From: Actinocatenispora sera
GTDB lineage: Bacteria; Actinomycetota; Actinomycetes; Mycobacteriales; Micromonosporaceae
DNA length: 64,000 nt
Assembly: GCF_018324685.1 (NCBI RefSeq)
Contig: NZ_AP023354.1
Span: 1,178,001-1,242,000, forward strand
Reading direction: 5' to 3'
Part shown: positions 34,594-43,386 of the stretch, piece after piece
Numbering within the stretch: the stretch's first letter is position 1
How the letters are laid out: each line of letters starts with the position of its first letter
Notes under the pieces: model-generated
What the model saw: only the letters and a program-made list of their open reading frames with translations
Databases searched by the model: none
Told to the model about the DNA's origin: nothing
Position numbers and translations under genes: made by a program

Positions 34594-35670
34594 ATGCCGA
34601 GCCGTGACCGTACACCCGCCGTCGAACAGGGTGCTCCTGCCGACGGGTCGACGACACGGCCGAGCAATGCGACAAACGACGCCAACACCGCATCCGGTAC
34701 GGGGGAAACGCCGCGCCGGCGGTCCCGCCGCCGGCGCCGTCCGCGCCACCGCAACGCACCGACCAAAACCACGTCGACCGAGGTCACGGCCGCCGACGGC
34801 GAGCAGTCGGGGGCGCTGGCCGGCGGCGGTTCCCCGGCCCGGAGCGTGGCGGCCGCCGGCGCCGCATCCGCCGGCGGCGCGGCCGGATCGGTCGCCGCGT
34901 CGGAGCGAGCGGTGGCCCGATCGGCGGGCGCGGCAGCTGGTCCGGAGGGAGCGGCACACGGGTCGGCAGGCGCGGCAGCCGGGTCGGGGGGAGCGGCACA
35001 CGGGTCGGCAGGCGGGTCGGGTGGCGGCGGGCGGCGGCGCAAGCGCCGGCGCCGGCGGCGCGGGCCGAACGCGTCCGGCGAAGCGCCGGCGACGCCGGCC
35101 GGCGGTACCGCCACCGAGGCGGCACCGGGCGAGGGCGCCACACCGACCGCGCGGTCGGCCGCGAAGAAGCGGCGCAAGCGGCGGGTCGACACGCCACCGC
35201 CGGGCCAGATCCGGGGCCGGCGGCGGACCCGGTCGGGCCGGATCGAGGAGGTCTCGTCCGGCGGGCTGGTGGTCGACGTGCGCGACGACGGCACGTTCGG
35301 TGTGCTCATCGGCAAGCACGACCGGCGCGGCCGGCTGATCTGGTCGCTCCCGAAGGGTCACGTGGAGCTGGGTGAGACCCTGGAGCAGACCGCGGTGCGC
35401 GAGATCGAGGAGGAGACCGGGGTGTCCTCCGAGGTGCGGCACCGGCTCGGCGAGGTCGACTACTGGTTCATGCTGCACGGCGAGAAGATCCACAAGACCG
35501 TGCACCATTTCCTGCTGCGGTTCGTCGACGGCGAGCTGTCGGACACCGACCGGGAGGTGGTGGAGGTCGCATGGGTGCCACTCGACGACATCCCGCAGCG
35601 GCTCGCCCACCCCGACGAGCGGCGGCTGGTCGCGCAGGTACCCGACCTGCTCGCGAAGTCCGACGCGTGA
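34594..35670 (+). CDS. NUDIX hydrolase with long basic, low-complexity N-terminus
   Basis: 358 residues. The catalytic NUDIX box occupies residues 255-277 (GHVELGETLEQTAVREIEEE, then TGV), all key Glu present. Homologues in this locus are MutT4-like (Rv3908). The first ~210 residues are unusual: Ala/Gly/Ser/Thr-rich sequence containing three arginine/lysine clusters (RRRSRRRRRPRHR, GRRRKRRRRRRG, KKRRKRR), which suggests nucleic-acid or ribosome binding. Leaderless start as above. 21 nt separate it from murJ, so the pair forms one transcript. Substrate may be a capped RNA, dinucleoside polyphosphate or oxidised nucleotide. Confidence 0.88.
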   Translation: MPSRDRTPAVEQGAPADGSTTRPSNATNDANTASGTGETPRRRSRRRRRPRHRNAPTKTTSTEVTAADGEQSGALAGGGSPARSVAAAGAASAGGAAGSVAASERAVARSAGAAAGPEGAAHGSAGAAAGSGGAAHGSAGGSGGGGRRRKRRRRRRGPNASGEAPATPAGGTATEAAPGEGATPTARSAAKKRRKRRVDTPPPGQIRGRRRTRSGRIEEVSSGGLVVDVRDDGTFGVLIGKHDRRGRLIWSLPKGHVELGETLEQTAVREIEEETGVSSEVRHRLGEVDYWFMLHGEKIHKTVHHFLLRFVDGELSDTDREVVEVAWVPLDDIPQRLAHPDERRLVAQVPDLLAKSDA

Positions 35671-35691
35671 CGGCCGCAGCGGAGACCGGAC

Positions 35692-37668
35692 ATGAGCGAG
35701 CGCAACGAGCGAACCATGAGTAACCCCCAGGGGCGGGTGTACCGCAGCGGCGACGACCCGCGCATCCAGCATCCGGTGCCGGACGACGCGACGCGGCCGG
35801 CGGACGACGCGACGGCGCGGTACGACGCGACGCGGCCGGCGGACGACGGGACGGCGCGGTACGACGTGCCCGGGTACCAGCCCGGCCAGCCGGTGGAGCC
35901 GGCCCAGCCGGAGCCGACCGCGGCCGGCGACGGGCTCTACCGCTCGTCGTACGCCGTCGAGCAGGAGGTCGCCGCGATGTCCGCCCCGCACGGTGCGGTA
36001 CCCGATCCGGCCGCGACGGCGACCATGCCGCCGACCGGCGACGTACCGCCGACGCCCGAGCCGGAGGCCGGCGGCGACCGCGGCGTGATGCGCAACAGCG
36101 CGATGATGGCCGGCCTCAACCTGGTCAGCCGCATCCTGGGCTACGGCCGCACCGTCGCGATCGGCGCGGCGCTCGGCCTGACCGTGGGCAACGCGTACAC
36201 CCAGGCCGTCTACTCGCCGCAGATGCTGTACGAGCTTCTGATGGGCGGCACGCTGACCAGCGTCGTGGTGCCGCTGCTGGTGCGGGCGCGCAAGACCGAC
36301 CCGGACCGCGGCCAGGCGTTCACCGAACGGTTCGTCACGCTGGCCGCGACGATGCTGCTGGTCATGTCGGTGATCGTCACGGTCGGCGCGCCGGTGGTGT
36401 CCTGGGTGCTGGCCCGCGGCACGCCGATCCACGACACGGTCACGTCGCTGAGCTACTTCATGCTCCCGGCGATCTTCTTCATGGGCCTGTCGGCGATGTT
36501 CCAGGCGGTGCTGAACACCCGCGGCTCGTTCGCGGCGCCGACCTGGGCGCCGATCCTCAACAACATCGTCATCATCGGCTTCTTCGTGATGTTCGCGCTG
36601 ATCTGGCCGGACAAGCCGACGCTCGACACGATGACGCTGCCGAAGATCGCGCTGATCGGGTCCGGCTTCACCATCGCGATGTGCGTGCAGGTGCTGGCGC
36701 TGACCCCGGCGCTGCGCAAGGTGGGGTACCGGTTCCGGCCGCGGTTCTCGTTCCGCGGCATGGGGCTGCGCGAGATCGGCCGGCTGGCCGGCTGGGCGCT
36801 GTGCTACGTGGCGATCAGTCAGGTCGGCATGCTGGTCGTGGTCAAGATCGCCGGCCTCACCACCCGCGGCCACAACGACACCGGCACGATCGTGTACGAC
36901 TACGGCTTCCTGCTGATGATGACGATCAACGGGATCGCCGCGGTGTCGGTGATGACGGCGCTGATGCCGCGGATGAGCGCGGCCGCGGCCGACCGGCGGT
37001 TCGGCGACGTCTCCGACTACCTCTCCCTCGGTACCCGGCTCACGGCGGTGCTGCTGGTCCCGGGCACGGCAGCGCTCGCGGTGTTCGGCACGCAGCTGGG
37101 CGTCGTGCTGTTCCAGTACGGCCACTTCGACGCCGGCGCGGCCCACTCGGCCGGCCTGGCGATCGCGATGGCGGGCTTCGGGCTGGTCCCGTTCGCGATC
37201 AGCCAGCTGCAGATCTTCACGTTCTACGCGATGCCCGACACCCGTACCCCGGCGCTGGTCAACGTGCCGGTGGTGCTGGTCAAGATCGCCTTCGACGTGG
37301 CGGTCTGGTTCCTTGCCCCGATCGACTACGTGGTCCCGCTGCTGCTGCTCGGCAACGCGGTGTCGTTCGTCGTCGCGGCGATCGTGTCGTACGCGCTGCT
37401 GCGCCGCCGGATCGGTGCCCTCGGCCTGCGCCGGGTGGCGAGCACCCTGCTCCGGCTGGTACTGGCCGGCGCGGTCGCGGCGGTCCCCGGCTGGCTGGTG
37501 GCGAAGGCGCTCGGCGCGATGCTCGGGGACGGCCGGATCGCCAGCCTGACCGAGCTGGCCGCGGGCGGCGCGGTGCTCGCGATCGTCTACTTCGGCCTCG
37601 CGTACGCGCTGCGGGTCCGGGAGATCAACCAGCTCGTGAGCATGGTCCGCAGCAAGGTCGGCCGCTGA
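35692..37668 (+). CDS. murJ: Lipid II flippase MurJ
   Basis: 658 residues. Flips the peptidoglycan precursor lipid II across the membrane. A ~130-residue disordered acidic N-terminus with an internal 39-bp direct repeat (ATRPADD-TARYD twice, 35787-35864) precedes 14 transmembrane helices beginning MRNSAMMAGLNLVSRILGYG, with conserved SPQMLYELLMGGTLTSVVVP and SAMFQAVLNTRGSF. In mycobacteria MurJ is fused to a pseudokinase; here that part is the separate gene at 40253. The final codons (SKVGR, stop) are inside a 63-bp tandem repeat that continues downstream. Confidence 0.93.
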   Translation: MSERNERTMSNPQGRVYRSGDDPRIQHPVPDDATRPADDATARYDATRPADDGTARYDVPGYQPGQPVEPAQPEPTAAGDGLYRSSYAVEQEVAAMSAPHGAVPDPAATATMPPTGDVPPTPEPEAGGDRGVMRNSAMMAGLNLVSRILGYGRTVAIGAALGLTVGNAYTQAVYSPQMLYELLMGGTLTSVVVPLLVRARKTDPDRGQAFTERFVTLAATMLLVMSVIVTVGAPVVSWVLARGTPIHDTVTSLSYFMLPAIFFMGLSAMFQAVLNTRGSFAAPTWAPILNNIVIIGFFVMFALIWPDKPTLDTMTLPKIALIGSGFTIAMCVQVLALTPALRKVGYRFRPRFSFRGMGLREIGRLAGWALCYVAISQVGMLVVVKIAGLTTRGHNDTGTIVYDYGFLLMMTINGIAAVSVMTALMPRMSAAAADRRFGDVSDYLSLGTRLTAVLLVPGTAALAVFGTQLGVVLFQYGHFDAGAAHSAGLAIAMAGFGLVPFAISQLQIFTFYAMPDTRTPALVNVPVVLVKIAFDVAVWFLAPIDYVVPLLLLGNAVSFVVAAIVSYALLRRRIGALGLRRVASTLLRLVLAGAVAAVPGWLVAKALGAMLGDGRIASLTELAAGGAVLAIVYFGLAYALRVREINQLVSMVRSKVGR

Positions 37669-37803
37669 CGCACCGGGAACACCACAGCACCGCGCCGGCC
37701 AGAGAAAACGGACAGCAAGGTCGGCCGCTGACGCACCGGGAACACCACAGCACCGCGCCGGCCAGAGAGAACGGACAGCAAGGTCGGCCGCTGACGCACC
37801 GGG
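37651..37803. repeat. 63-bp tandem repeat at the murJ 3' end
   Basis: Copies start at 37651, 37714 and 37777. The first two are full length and differ at one base; the third is partial (27 bp). Each begins with AGCAAGGTCGGCCGCTGACG, so the last codons and stop of murJ are repeated downstream. Near identity indicates recent tandem duplication. Confidence 0.95.
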
Positions 37804-37816
37804 CCGGGGTCGCTGG

Positions 37817-38113
37817 TCAGCGGGTCTGGTAGGCGGCGCGGAGGAGCTCCTCGGTACCGGCGATCAGCTGCCGCACCACGGTGCCGTCGTGCCTGATCAG
37901 GTACCCGCGGTCGATCCGGTGCACGAGCAGCGCGTCGGACGCCGCCGCCGGATCGGGGCGCAGCGCCTCGGCGTCCGGGTAGGCGAGCCACGCGTGGTAG
38001 ACGGTGCTCCCGACACCGATCCCTTCGCTGGTGTGCTGCTCCGGCGGGAGTGGCCACAACAGCACCCGCCGGTCGGAGTCGAACACCATCGACGCAACCA
38101 TGGGGAACAGCAT
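37817..38113 (-). CDS. Small protein of unknown function
   Basis: 98 residues, starting MLFPMVASMVFDSDRRVLLW. No family recognised. Soluble, mixed alpha/beta in appearance, with YHAWLAYPDAEALRPDP and a C-terminal DRGYLIRHDGTVVRQLIAG segment that looks like a short beta-rich ligand or immunity-like domain. CAGGGGAC precedes the ATG. It lies 144 bp downstream of the HerA-type ATPase gene on the same strand, so both may belong to one inserted module. Confidence 0.55.
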   Translation of the reverse strand: MLFPMVASMVFDSDRRVLLWPLPPEQHTSEGIGVGSTVYHAWLAYPDAEALRPDPAAASDALLVHRIDRGYLIRHDGTVVRQLIAGTEELLRAAYQTR

Positions 38114-38256
38114 GACCAGTCCCCTGGGCGGTTGCCATCCGATATGCCGTGTTACTGCCCAGTAGTGCTGTTTACCGGACGATCTTGTCCGGCAACACCC
38201 GTTTCGCCGTGCCCCGGACGACTGAGAGGCTCGCCACAGCGGCCGGTCACGGCGTG

Positions 38257-39813
38257 TCAGCGACGGCGCCGCGCCGTACCGAACAGGCTGCGGAACACCT
38301 CCCGGCCGGCCGTCGAGGCGGCCGAGCGCAGGAACCCGCGCACCTCCGTACTGCCCAGCACCTTCTGCACCATGCCGGAGTCGTCGCGCTCGCTCCGGCG
38401 CTCCTCCGGCGCGGACCGCTTCTCCGGCGCGGACCGCTTCTCCGGCGCGGTGTCGTCGGCCGGCGCGAGCTTCGCGGCCAGCATCTCGTACGCCGACTCG
38501 CGGTCGACCGGCTCGGCGTACCGGGCGTAGAGCGGCGACCCCTGTACCCGGCGATCGAGCTCGGCCGGGTCCAGCGGCCCCATCATCGAGGTCGGCGCGG
38601 GCAGCCTGGTCCAGGCGACGGGCGTCGGCGCACCGGTCTCCGACAGTACGGTCACGACGGCCTCGCCGATGCCCAGCGACGTCAGCAGCTCCGCCAGGTC
38701 GTACCCGGACTTCGGGAACGTGGAGACCGTGGCGCGCAACGCCTTCGCGTCGTCCGGCGTGTACGCCCGGAGCGCGTGCTGCACGCGGTTGCCCAGCTGG
38801 CCGAGGACGTCCGGCGCCACGTCCCTCGGGGTCTGGGTCACGAAGAACACCCCGACACCCTTGGACCGGATCAGCCGTACGGTCTGGGTCACCGCGTCGA
38901 CGAACGCTGTGCTGGCCCCGTCGAACAGCAGGTGCGCCTCGTCGAAGAAGAACACCAGCTTCGGCTTGTCCACGTCCCCGACCTCGGGTAGATCGTGGTA
39001 GAGGTCCGCCAGCAGCCACATCAGGAACGTCGCGAACAGGGTCGGTTTCGCCTGCAGCTCCGACAGCTCCAGCACGCTGACCACACCGCGCCCGCCCTCG
39101 GCGGTGCGCAGCAGCTCGCGGGTGTCGAGCTCCGGCTCGCCGAAGAAGTCCTCCGCGCCCTCGTCCGCGAACGTGATCAGCTTGCGCAGCAGGACCCCCG
39201 CGGTCTGCTTCGACAGTCCACCGAGCGCGGCGAGTTCGGCCGCCCCCTGCTCGCCGGTCAGGTACGTCACCACGCTGCGCAAATCCTTGAGGTCCAGGAG
39301 CGGCAGGCCGTGCTCGTCGGCGAAGTGGAAGACCATGATCAGCGAGGACTCCTGGACCTCGTTGAGCTCCAGCACCCGGGACAGCAGCAGCGGCCCGAAC
39401 GCCGAGATCGTCACCCGGATCGGGATCCCCGTGCCGCGCCCGCCGAGGCTGTAGTACTCGGTGGGCGCGCCGGCCGGCGCCCAGTCCTGGCCGATCGACC
39501 GGGCCCGCGCCGCGATCTTCGGGTTGTCGGCGCCGGGCTCGGCGACCCCGGACAGGTCGCCCTTGACGTCCGCCAGGAAGACCGGCACCCCGGCGGCCGA
39601 CAGCTGCTCGGCGAGTACCTGCAGGGTCTTCGTCTTCCCCGATCCGGTGGCGCCCGCGACCAGCCCGTGCCGGTTGACCATGCTCAGTGGAATGCGCACC
39701 TTCGCCGCGGCGGCCACGGTGTCCGGTCCGGTCAACAGGGCACCCAGGTCGAGGCAGGGCCCGTCGAACGAGTACCCCTCGGTGACGGACCGGACGTTGT
39801 CGACTCGCGTCAT
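38257..39813 (-). CDS. HerA-type ATPase (DUF853 family)
   Basis: 518 residues. Walker A GATGSGKTKT near residue 58, Walker B LVFFFDEAHLL near residue 270, then FFVTQTPRDVAPDVLGQLGNRVQHAL (sensor/arginine-finger region). FtsK/HerA superfamily, YjgR group: DNA translocase or hexameric motor of unclear role. The C-terminus has an 18-bp repeat encoding APEKRS three times and ends basic (TARRRR). ATG at 39813 is preceded by GGGGGTG. Convergent to murJ and divergent from the pseudokinase gene, so it interrupts an otherwise co-directional conserved block. Confidence 0.88.
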   Translation of the reverse strand: MTRVDNVRSVTEGYSFDGPCLDLGALLTGPDTVAAAAKVRIPLSMVNRHGLVAGATGSGKTKTLQVLAEQLSAAGVPVFLADVKGDLSGVAEPGADNPKIAARARSIGQDWAPAGAPTEYYSLGGRGTGIPIRVTISAFGPLLLSRVLELNEVQESSLIMVFHFADEHGLPLLDLKDLRSVVTYLTGEQGAAELAALGGLSKQTAGVLLRKLITFADEGAEDFFGEPELDTRELLRTAEGGRGVVSVLELSELQAKPTLFATFLMWLLADLYHDLPEVGDVDKPKLVFFFDEAHLLFDGASTAFVDAVTQTVRLIRSKGVGVFFVTQTPRDVAPDVLGQLGNRVQHALRAYTPDDAKALRATVSTFPKSGYDLAELLTSLGIGEAVVTVLSETGAPTPVAWTRLPAPTSMMGPLDPAELDRRVQGSPLYARYAEPVDRESAYEMLAAKLAPADDTAPEKRSAPEKRSAPEERRSERDDSGMVQKVLGSTEVRGFLRSAASTAGREVFRSLFGTARRRR

Positions 39814-40252
39814 CTCACACCCCCGTGACGGACCTCTCGTCCTCACGAAGAGTAAGTACTAAATCACGTCACCGCGGCGGCATCGTGAAGTCCGTCCGGC
39901 ACCGCAACCCGCACCGCCCACGACACGTGTATGCCTTTCGTACATCCGTGTCATCGCGCAGGTGACACAGAGGTTGCGAGGTTCGAGAAGTGGGTAACTC
40001 GGGAACAAATACCATCCGGCCCGTCGAGTACCGGCGCACGACGCGATACGGTGGCAGCGGCTCGTGCGACCGATCGTGCTGCGACGGTGCGGCACGGACC
40101 GTGATGGTCGAGGTTTACCGGCACGGTCATCGAGTCGCCGGAGTTGAGCAGGGTGCCGCGTGCGCCCGTCGCGGAGGACCTAGGCTGTGAGTGAACGACG
40201 GGTCGCACTAGAGCCAGCCGCTGCCCGGGGGCCAGCCGGAGGGAGGACTGGG
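39814..40252. promoter_or_regulatory. Divergent promoter region between the HerA-type and pseudokinase genes
   Basis: 439 bp, no gene seen. Contains inverted repeats GACACG (39922-39927) / CGTGTC (39947-39952) and TGTCA (39949-39953) / TGACA (39963-39967). A possible ECF promoter GGAAC (40002-40006), 15 nt, CGTCG (40022-40026) and a -10-like TAGGCT (40181-40186) face the pseudokinase-sigM operon. The ECF match is one base short of the usual spacing, so it is tentative. Confidence 0.4.
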
Positions 40253-41698
40253 TTGACCCAGGTCGGAGCACCCGCGGTTGGCGAGGTGCTCGCCGACCGG
40301 TACCGCCTCGAGGAGCACATCCACGACGACTCCACGGGGCGGCAGGTGTGGCGCGGAGTGGACGTCATCCTCCGCCGCCCGGTCACCATCGTCCTCAAGT
40401 ACCCCGGCGGCGACTCCGCCAACGACATGCTGCAGGCCGCCGTCGCCGCCAGCCGGGTGGTCCACCCGCACACGGTCGGGGTGTACGACGCGGTCGACGA
40501 AGGCGAGCGCGCCTACGTGGTGCGCGAGTACGTGGACGGTCATCCGCTCCGCGAGATCGTCGCCACCGACGGCCCGCTCGACCCGGTCCGCGCCACCGCC
40601 GTCGCGTACGCGATCGCCGACGCGCTGGCCGCCATCCACGAAACCGGCGTCGCGCACGGCAACGTGCACCCGAACACGGTGCTGCTCGGCGCCGAGCGGA
40701 TCGTGCTGGCCGACGCGCGCGCGTCCGCCGACGCCAGCCAGGAAGGCGACATCCGCGGTCTCGGCGGAGTCCTCTACTGCGCGCTGACCGGTACCTGGCC
40801 GGCCGAGCTGCCCGGTGACTTCGGGCTGCCGCCGGCACCGACCGTGGACGGCAAGCTGGCGGCCCCCCGGCAGGTCCGCCCGGACGTACCCAACTACATC
40901 GACGCGCTGACCATGGACCTGCTGGACGACCAGCTGGCGGCGCCGACCGCGGCCGAGCTGTCCGGCGAGCTGGCGCGGCTCAACATCGCCAACGAGGTCA
41001 GCGGACCGCTCGACCTGGTCGCGGTGGAGACGCCGGACCCGCCGGAGCGGCGGCCGCGGTGGAAGAAGCTGACCGTCGGCATCGCCGGCCTCGCGGTGAT
41101 CTCGCTGCTCGGGCTGCTGATCGGTACCAAGTGGCTGAACAGCAACACGTCCGAGGGCGGCGGGCCGAACGGCACCTCGACCAGCCAGTCCAGTCCGGGC
41201 GGCAACAGCGCACCGACCGCGATCAAGCCGGCCAACGTCCGCATCGTCGACCCCGACCAGGGCGACCGCACCGAGCTGAACGACGCGAAGAACGCGATCG
41301 ACGACAGCGCGACGACGCAGTGGGAGACGCAGGACTACAAGCAGGCGAACTTCGGCAGCTTCAAGCGCGGCATGGGCATCCTGCTCGATCTCGGCAAGGT
41401 GCGCGACATCTCCACGGTGTCGGTGGTGCTCAGCGACGGCGGCGCGACGGTCGGACTGCGGATGGGCGAGTCCGACCCGGCGGACGGGGGCATGAGCACC
41501 ACGGCCAAGGACAACTCGGTGGTGTCGAGCTACAAGCAGGTACCGGGGGCCGAACAGCAGGTGGTTCAGGTGACGAAGTCGTGGACGCTCAGCGGCGTCA
41601 AGACGCGCTACCTGATGGTGTGGATCACGAAGCTGCCCCAGGCGCAGGACGGCGGATACCAGCTCGGTGTCAAGGACATCAAGGTCCGCGGGCAGTGA
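40253..41698 (+). CDS. Membrane pseudokinase partner of MurJ
   Basis: 481 residues. Residues ~13-265 form a Ser/Thr kinase fold (LADRYRLEEHIHDDSTGRQV, VTIVLKY with the ATP Lys), but the catalytic loop HRDLKPEN reads HGNVHPNTV and DFG is absent (LADARAS), so it is predicted inactive. One transmembrane helix follows (VGIAGLAVISLLGLLIG), a Gly/Ser/Asn linker and an external beta-rich domain (~330-481, DDSATTQWET, GMGILLDLGK). This matches the C-terminal half of mycobacterial MviN, which recruits FhaA when phosphorylated. TTG start with GGAGGGAGG upstream. Heads the sigM operon. Confidence 0.85.
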   Translation: MTQVGAPAVGEVLADRYRLEEHIHDDSTGRQVWRGVDVILRRPVTIVLKYPGGDSANDMLQAAVAASRVVHPHTVGVYDAVDEGERAYVVREYVDGHPLREIVATDGPLDPVRATAVAYAIADALAAIHETGVAHGNVHPNTVLLGAERIVLADARASADASQEGDIRGLGGVLYCALTGTWPAELPGDFGLPPAPTVDGKLAAPRQVRPDVPNYIDALTMDLLDDQLAAPTAAELSGELARLNIANEVSGPLDLVAVETPDPPERRPRWKKLTVGIAGLAVISLLGLLIGTKWLNSNTSEGGGPNGTSTSQSSPGGNSAPTAIKPANVRIVDPDQGDRTELNDAKNAIDDSATTQWETQDYKQANFGSFKRGMGILLDLGKVRDISTVSVVLSDGGATVGLRMGESDPADGGMSTTAKDNSVVSSYKQVPGAEQQVVQVTKSWTLSGVKTRYLMVWITKLPQAQDGGYQLGVKDIKVRGQ

Positions 41699-41761
41699 CC
41701 GGCTCCCCGCGGTGCCGGCCGGGCGGCCGCGGCCGGCGCGATCCGGCCGAGTGACCCGGCC

Positions 41762-42412
41762 GTGCGACACGACCTGCCCACCGCGAGCGGGATGGACCCG
41801 CGTGGCGACACCGAGCTGCTCCGGGCGCACGTCGCCGGCGATCCGGCCGCGTTCGAGACGCTGGTACGCCGGCATGCCGACCGGCTGTGGGCGGTGGCGC
41901 TGCGCACCCTCGGCGACCGCGAGGAGGCTGCCGACGCGGTCCAGGACGCGCTGATCTCCGCGTACCGGAAGGCCGACCGGTTCCGCGGCGACTCGGCGGT
42001 GACCACCTGGCTGCACCGCATCGTGGTCAACGCCTGCCTGGACCGGGCCCGGCGCCGCCAGGCCCGTCCCACCGTGCCGCTGCCCGAGTCGGGTGCCGCC
42101 GAGCCGGTCGCCACCGGCCCGCAGGTCGCGGACCGGGACACCGCACTGACCGTGCAGGCCGCGCTGGCCGAGCTGCCGCCGGACCAGCGGGCCGCGCTCG
42201 TCCTGGTCGACGTGTACGGCTACCCGGTGGCCGAGGCGGCCCAGATTCTCGGCGTGGCACCGGGCACGATCAAGAGCCGGTGCGCCCGGGGCCGGGCCCG
42301 GCTGGCGGGTCCGCTGGGCCACCTGCGGAACCAGACGGCGCCGGCGGACGTCAGATCGGAGACGGCCGGCACCGAAGACGGCGGTACGCGACGGGGGAGG
42401 GGGGCGACGTGA
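41762..42412 (+). CDS. sigM: ECF sigma factor SigM
   Basis: 216 residues. Region 2 (AFETLVRRHADRLWAVALRT, EEAADAVQDALISAYRKADR, TWLHRIVVNACLDRARR) and region 4 (LAELPPDQRAALVLVDVYGY, EAAQILGVAPGTIKSRCARG) are complete. GTG at 41762 is used; an ATG ten codons later is possible. The gene overlaps the anti-sigma gene (GTGA). Position between pseudokinase and trxB identifies it as the SigM orthologue. Confidence 0.93.
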   Translation: MRHDLPTASGMDPRGDTELLRAHVAGDPAAFETLVRRHADRLWAVALRTLGDREEAADAVQDALISAYRKADRFRGDSAVTTWLHRIVVNACLDRARRRQARPTVPLPESGAAEPVATGPQVADRDTALTVQAALAELPPDQRAALVLVDVYGYPVAEAAQILGVAPGTIKSRCARGRARLAGPLGHLRNQTAPADVRSETAGTEDGGTRRGRGAT

Positions 42413-43350
42413 GCGACGACCTGCGGCCTCCGTCGCCCGACGCGGCGCCACCCGACCCCGACTACCTGGCCGAGGTTCGCCGGATGGTCGCAACGGCCCG
42501 GCTCGGCCGGGAGGTCGACGACGAGCTGCTCGCCGACTACGTCGGCGGTGCGCTGGCCGGGACCGGTGTCGAGGAGCAGGTGGCGGAGCTGATCGCGACG
42601 CGACCGGAGTGGCAGTCGGCACACGCGGCGGCGGTCGAGGCCGACGCCGCGGTCCGGGCCGACCTGGCGCATGTCGGGGCGTCCCCCGTGGCGGCGCCGC
42701 CAGAGCTGCTGTCCCGCCTCGCCGACGGCTTCCGGCAACAGGCGCCGGCCGACCACCCGGTCGTACCGCTGGATCGGACGCGGCGGGCAGCCCGGCGGCG
42801 CCGGGCTCAGTGGCTCGCCGGCGCGGCCGCGGCGGTCGTGGTCCTCGCGTTCGCCGGCATTGCCGGGGCAAGCCTGCTGACCGGCGGCGGCGGGAACGGC
42901 TCGGCTCGCACGGCCGATTCGGCCCCGCACGGGGCGGCGCCGCCGACGGCGGGTGCGAAGGGGCCGAACCACGCGCAGATCGCGCCGAAGGACGCCCGGC
43001 CGGCCGACGGCGTGCGGCTGGCCGCGAGCGGTACCGACTACACGGCGGGCACGCTGCCGCAGGCGCGCGGCCTGGCCGGTCAGCAAGCGCTTTCCGGCAC
43101 CGCGGCGGCCGCGGTGCCGAGCGCGTTGCGGCCGCTGGCCGACCCGGCCCGGCTGGACAGGTGCCTGCACCAGCTGGACGCCTCGGGCGCGTCGCTGGTG
43201 GACTTCGCGATGTTCCGCAGCCGGCCCGCCGCGGTGGTCGTCGCCCCGGCCGGCCCGGGCGACCAGATCTCCGTGGTCGGCCCGGAGTGCGGCACCGACG
43301 GGGCGCACGTGCGGTACCGGACCACGGTCGTCGCCGTGCACGCGTCCTGA
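42409..43350 (+). CDS. Anti-sigma factor partner of SigM
   Basis: 313 residues. The cytoplasmic N-terminus (~130 residues) holds an RsmA-like anti-sigma domain with VDDELLADYVGGALAGTGVE and no zinc-binding HxxxCxxC. One transmembrane helix (WLAGAAAAVVVLAFAGIAGA) precedes an external domain with two Cys (DRCLHQLDASG, VGPECGTDG) that could form a disulfide and sense redox state. Translationally coupled to sigM; membrane sequestration of SigM is the expected role. Confidence 0.88.
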   Translation: MSDDLRPPSPDAAPPDPDYLAEVRRMVATARLGREVDDELLADYVGGALAGTGVEEQVAELIATRPEWQSAHAAAVEADAAVRADLAHVGASPVAAPPELLSRLADGFRQQAPADHPVVPLDRTRRAARRRRAQWLAGAAAAVVVLAFAGIAGASLLTGGGGNGSARTADSAPHGAAPPTAGAKGPNHAQIAPKDARPADGVRLAASGTDYTAGTLPQARGLAGQQALSGTAAAAVPSALRPLADPARLDRCLHQLDASGASLVDFAMFRSRPAAVVVAPAGPGDQISVVGPECGTDGAHVRYRTTVVAVHAS

Positions 43351-43386
43351 CCGGACAGGTCGGCGCGGCGTGACACAGACCGCAAC

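Noticed and set aside
37651-37803. CRISPR array at the 63-bp repeats
   Set aside because: Repeats are directly adjacent with no spacers and include coding sequence.
40187-40252. GTG at 40187 as start of the pseudokinase
   Set aside because: It directly follows a TAGGCT -10-like box and so would precede the transcript start; the TTG at 40253 has a GGAGGGAGG site and matches the domain start.
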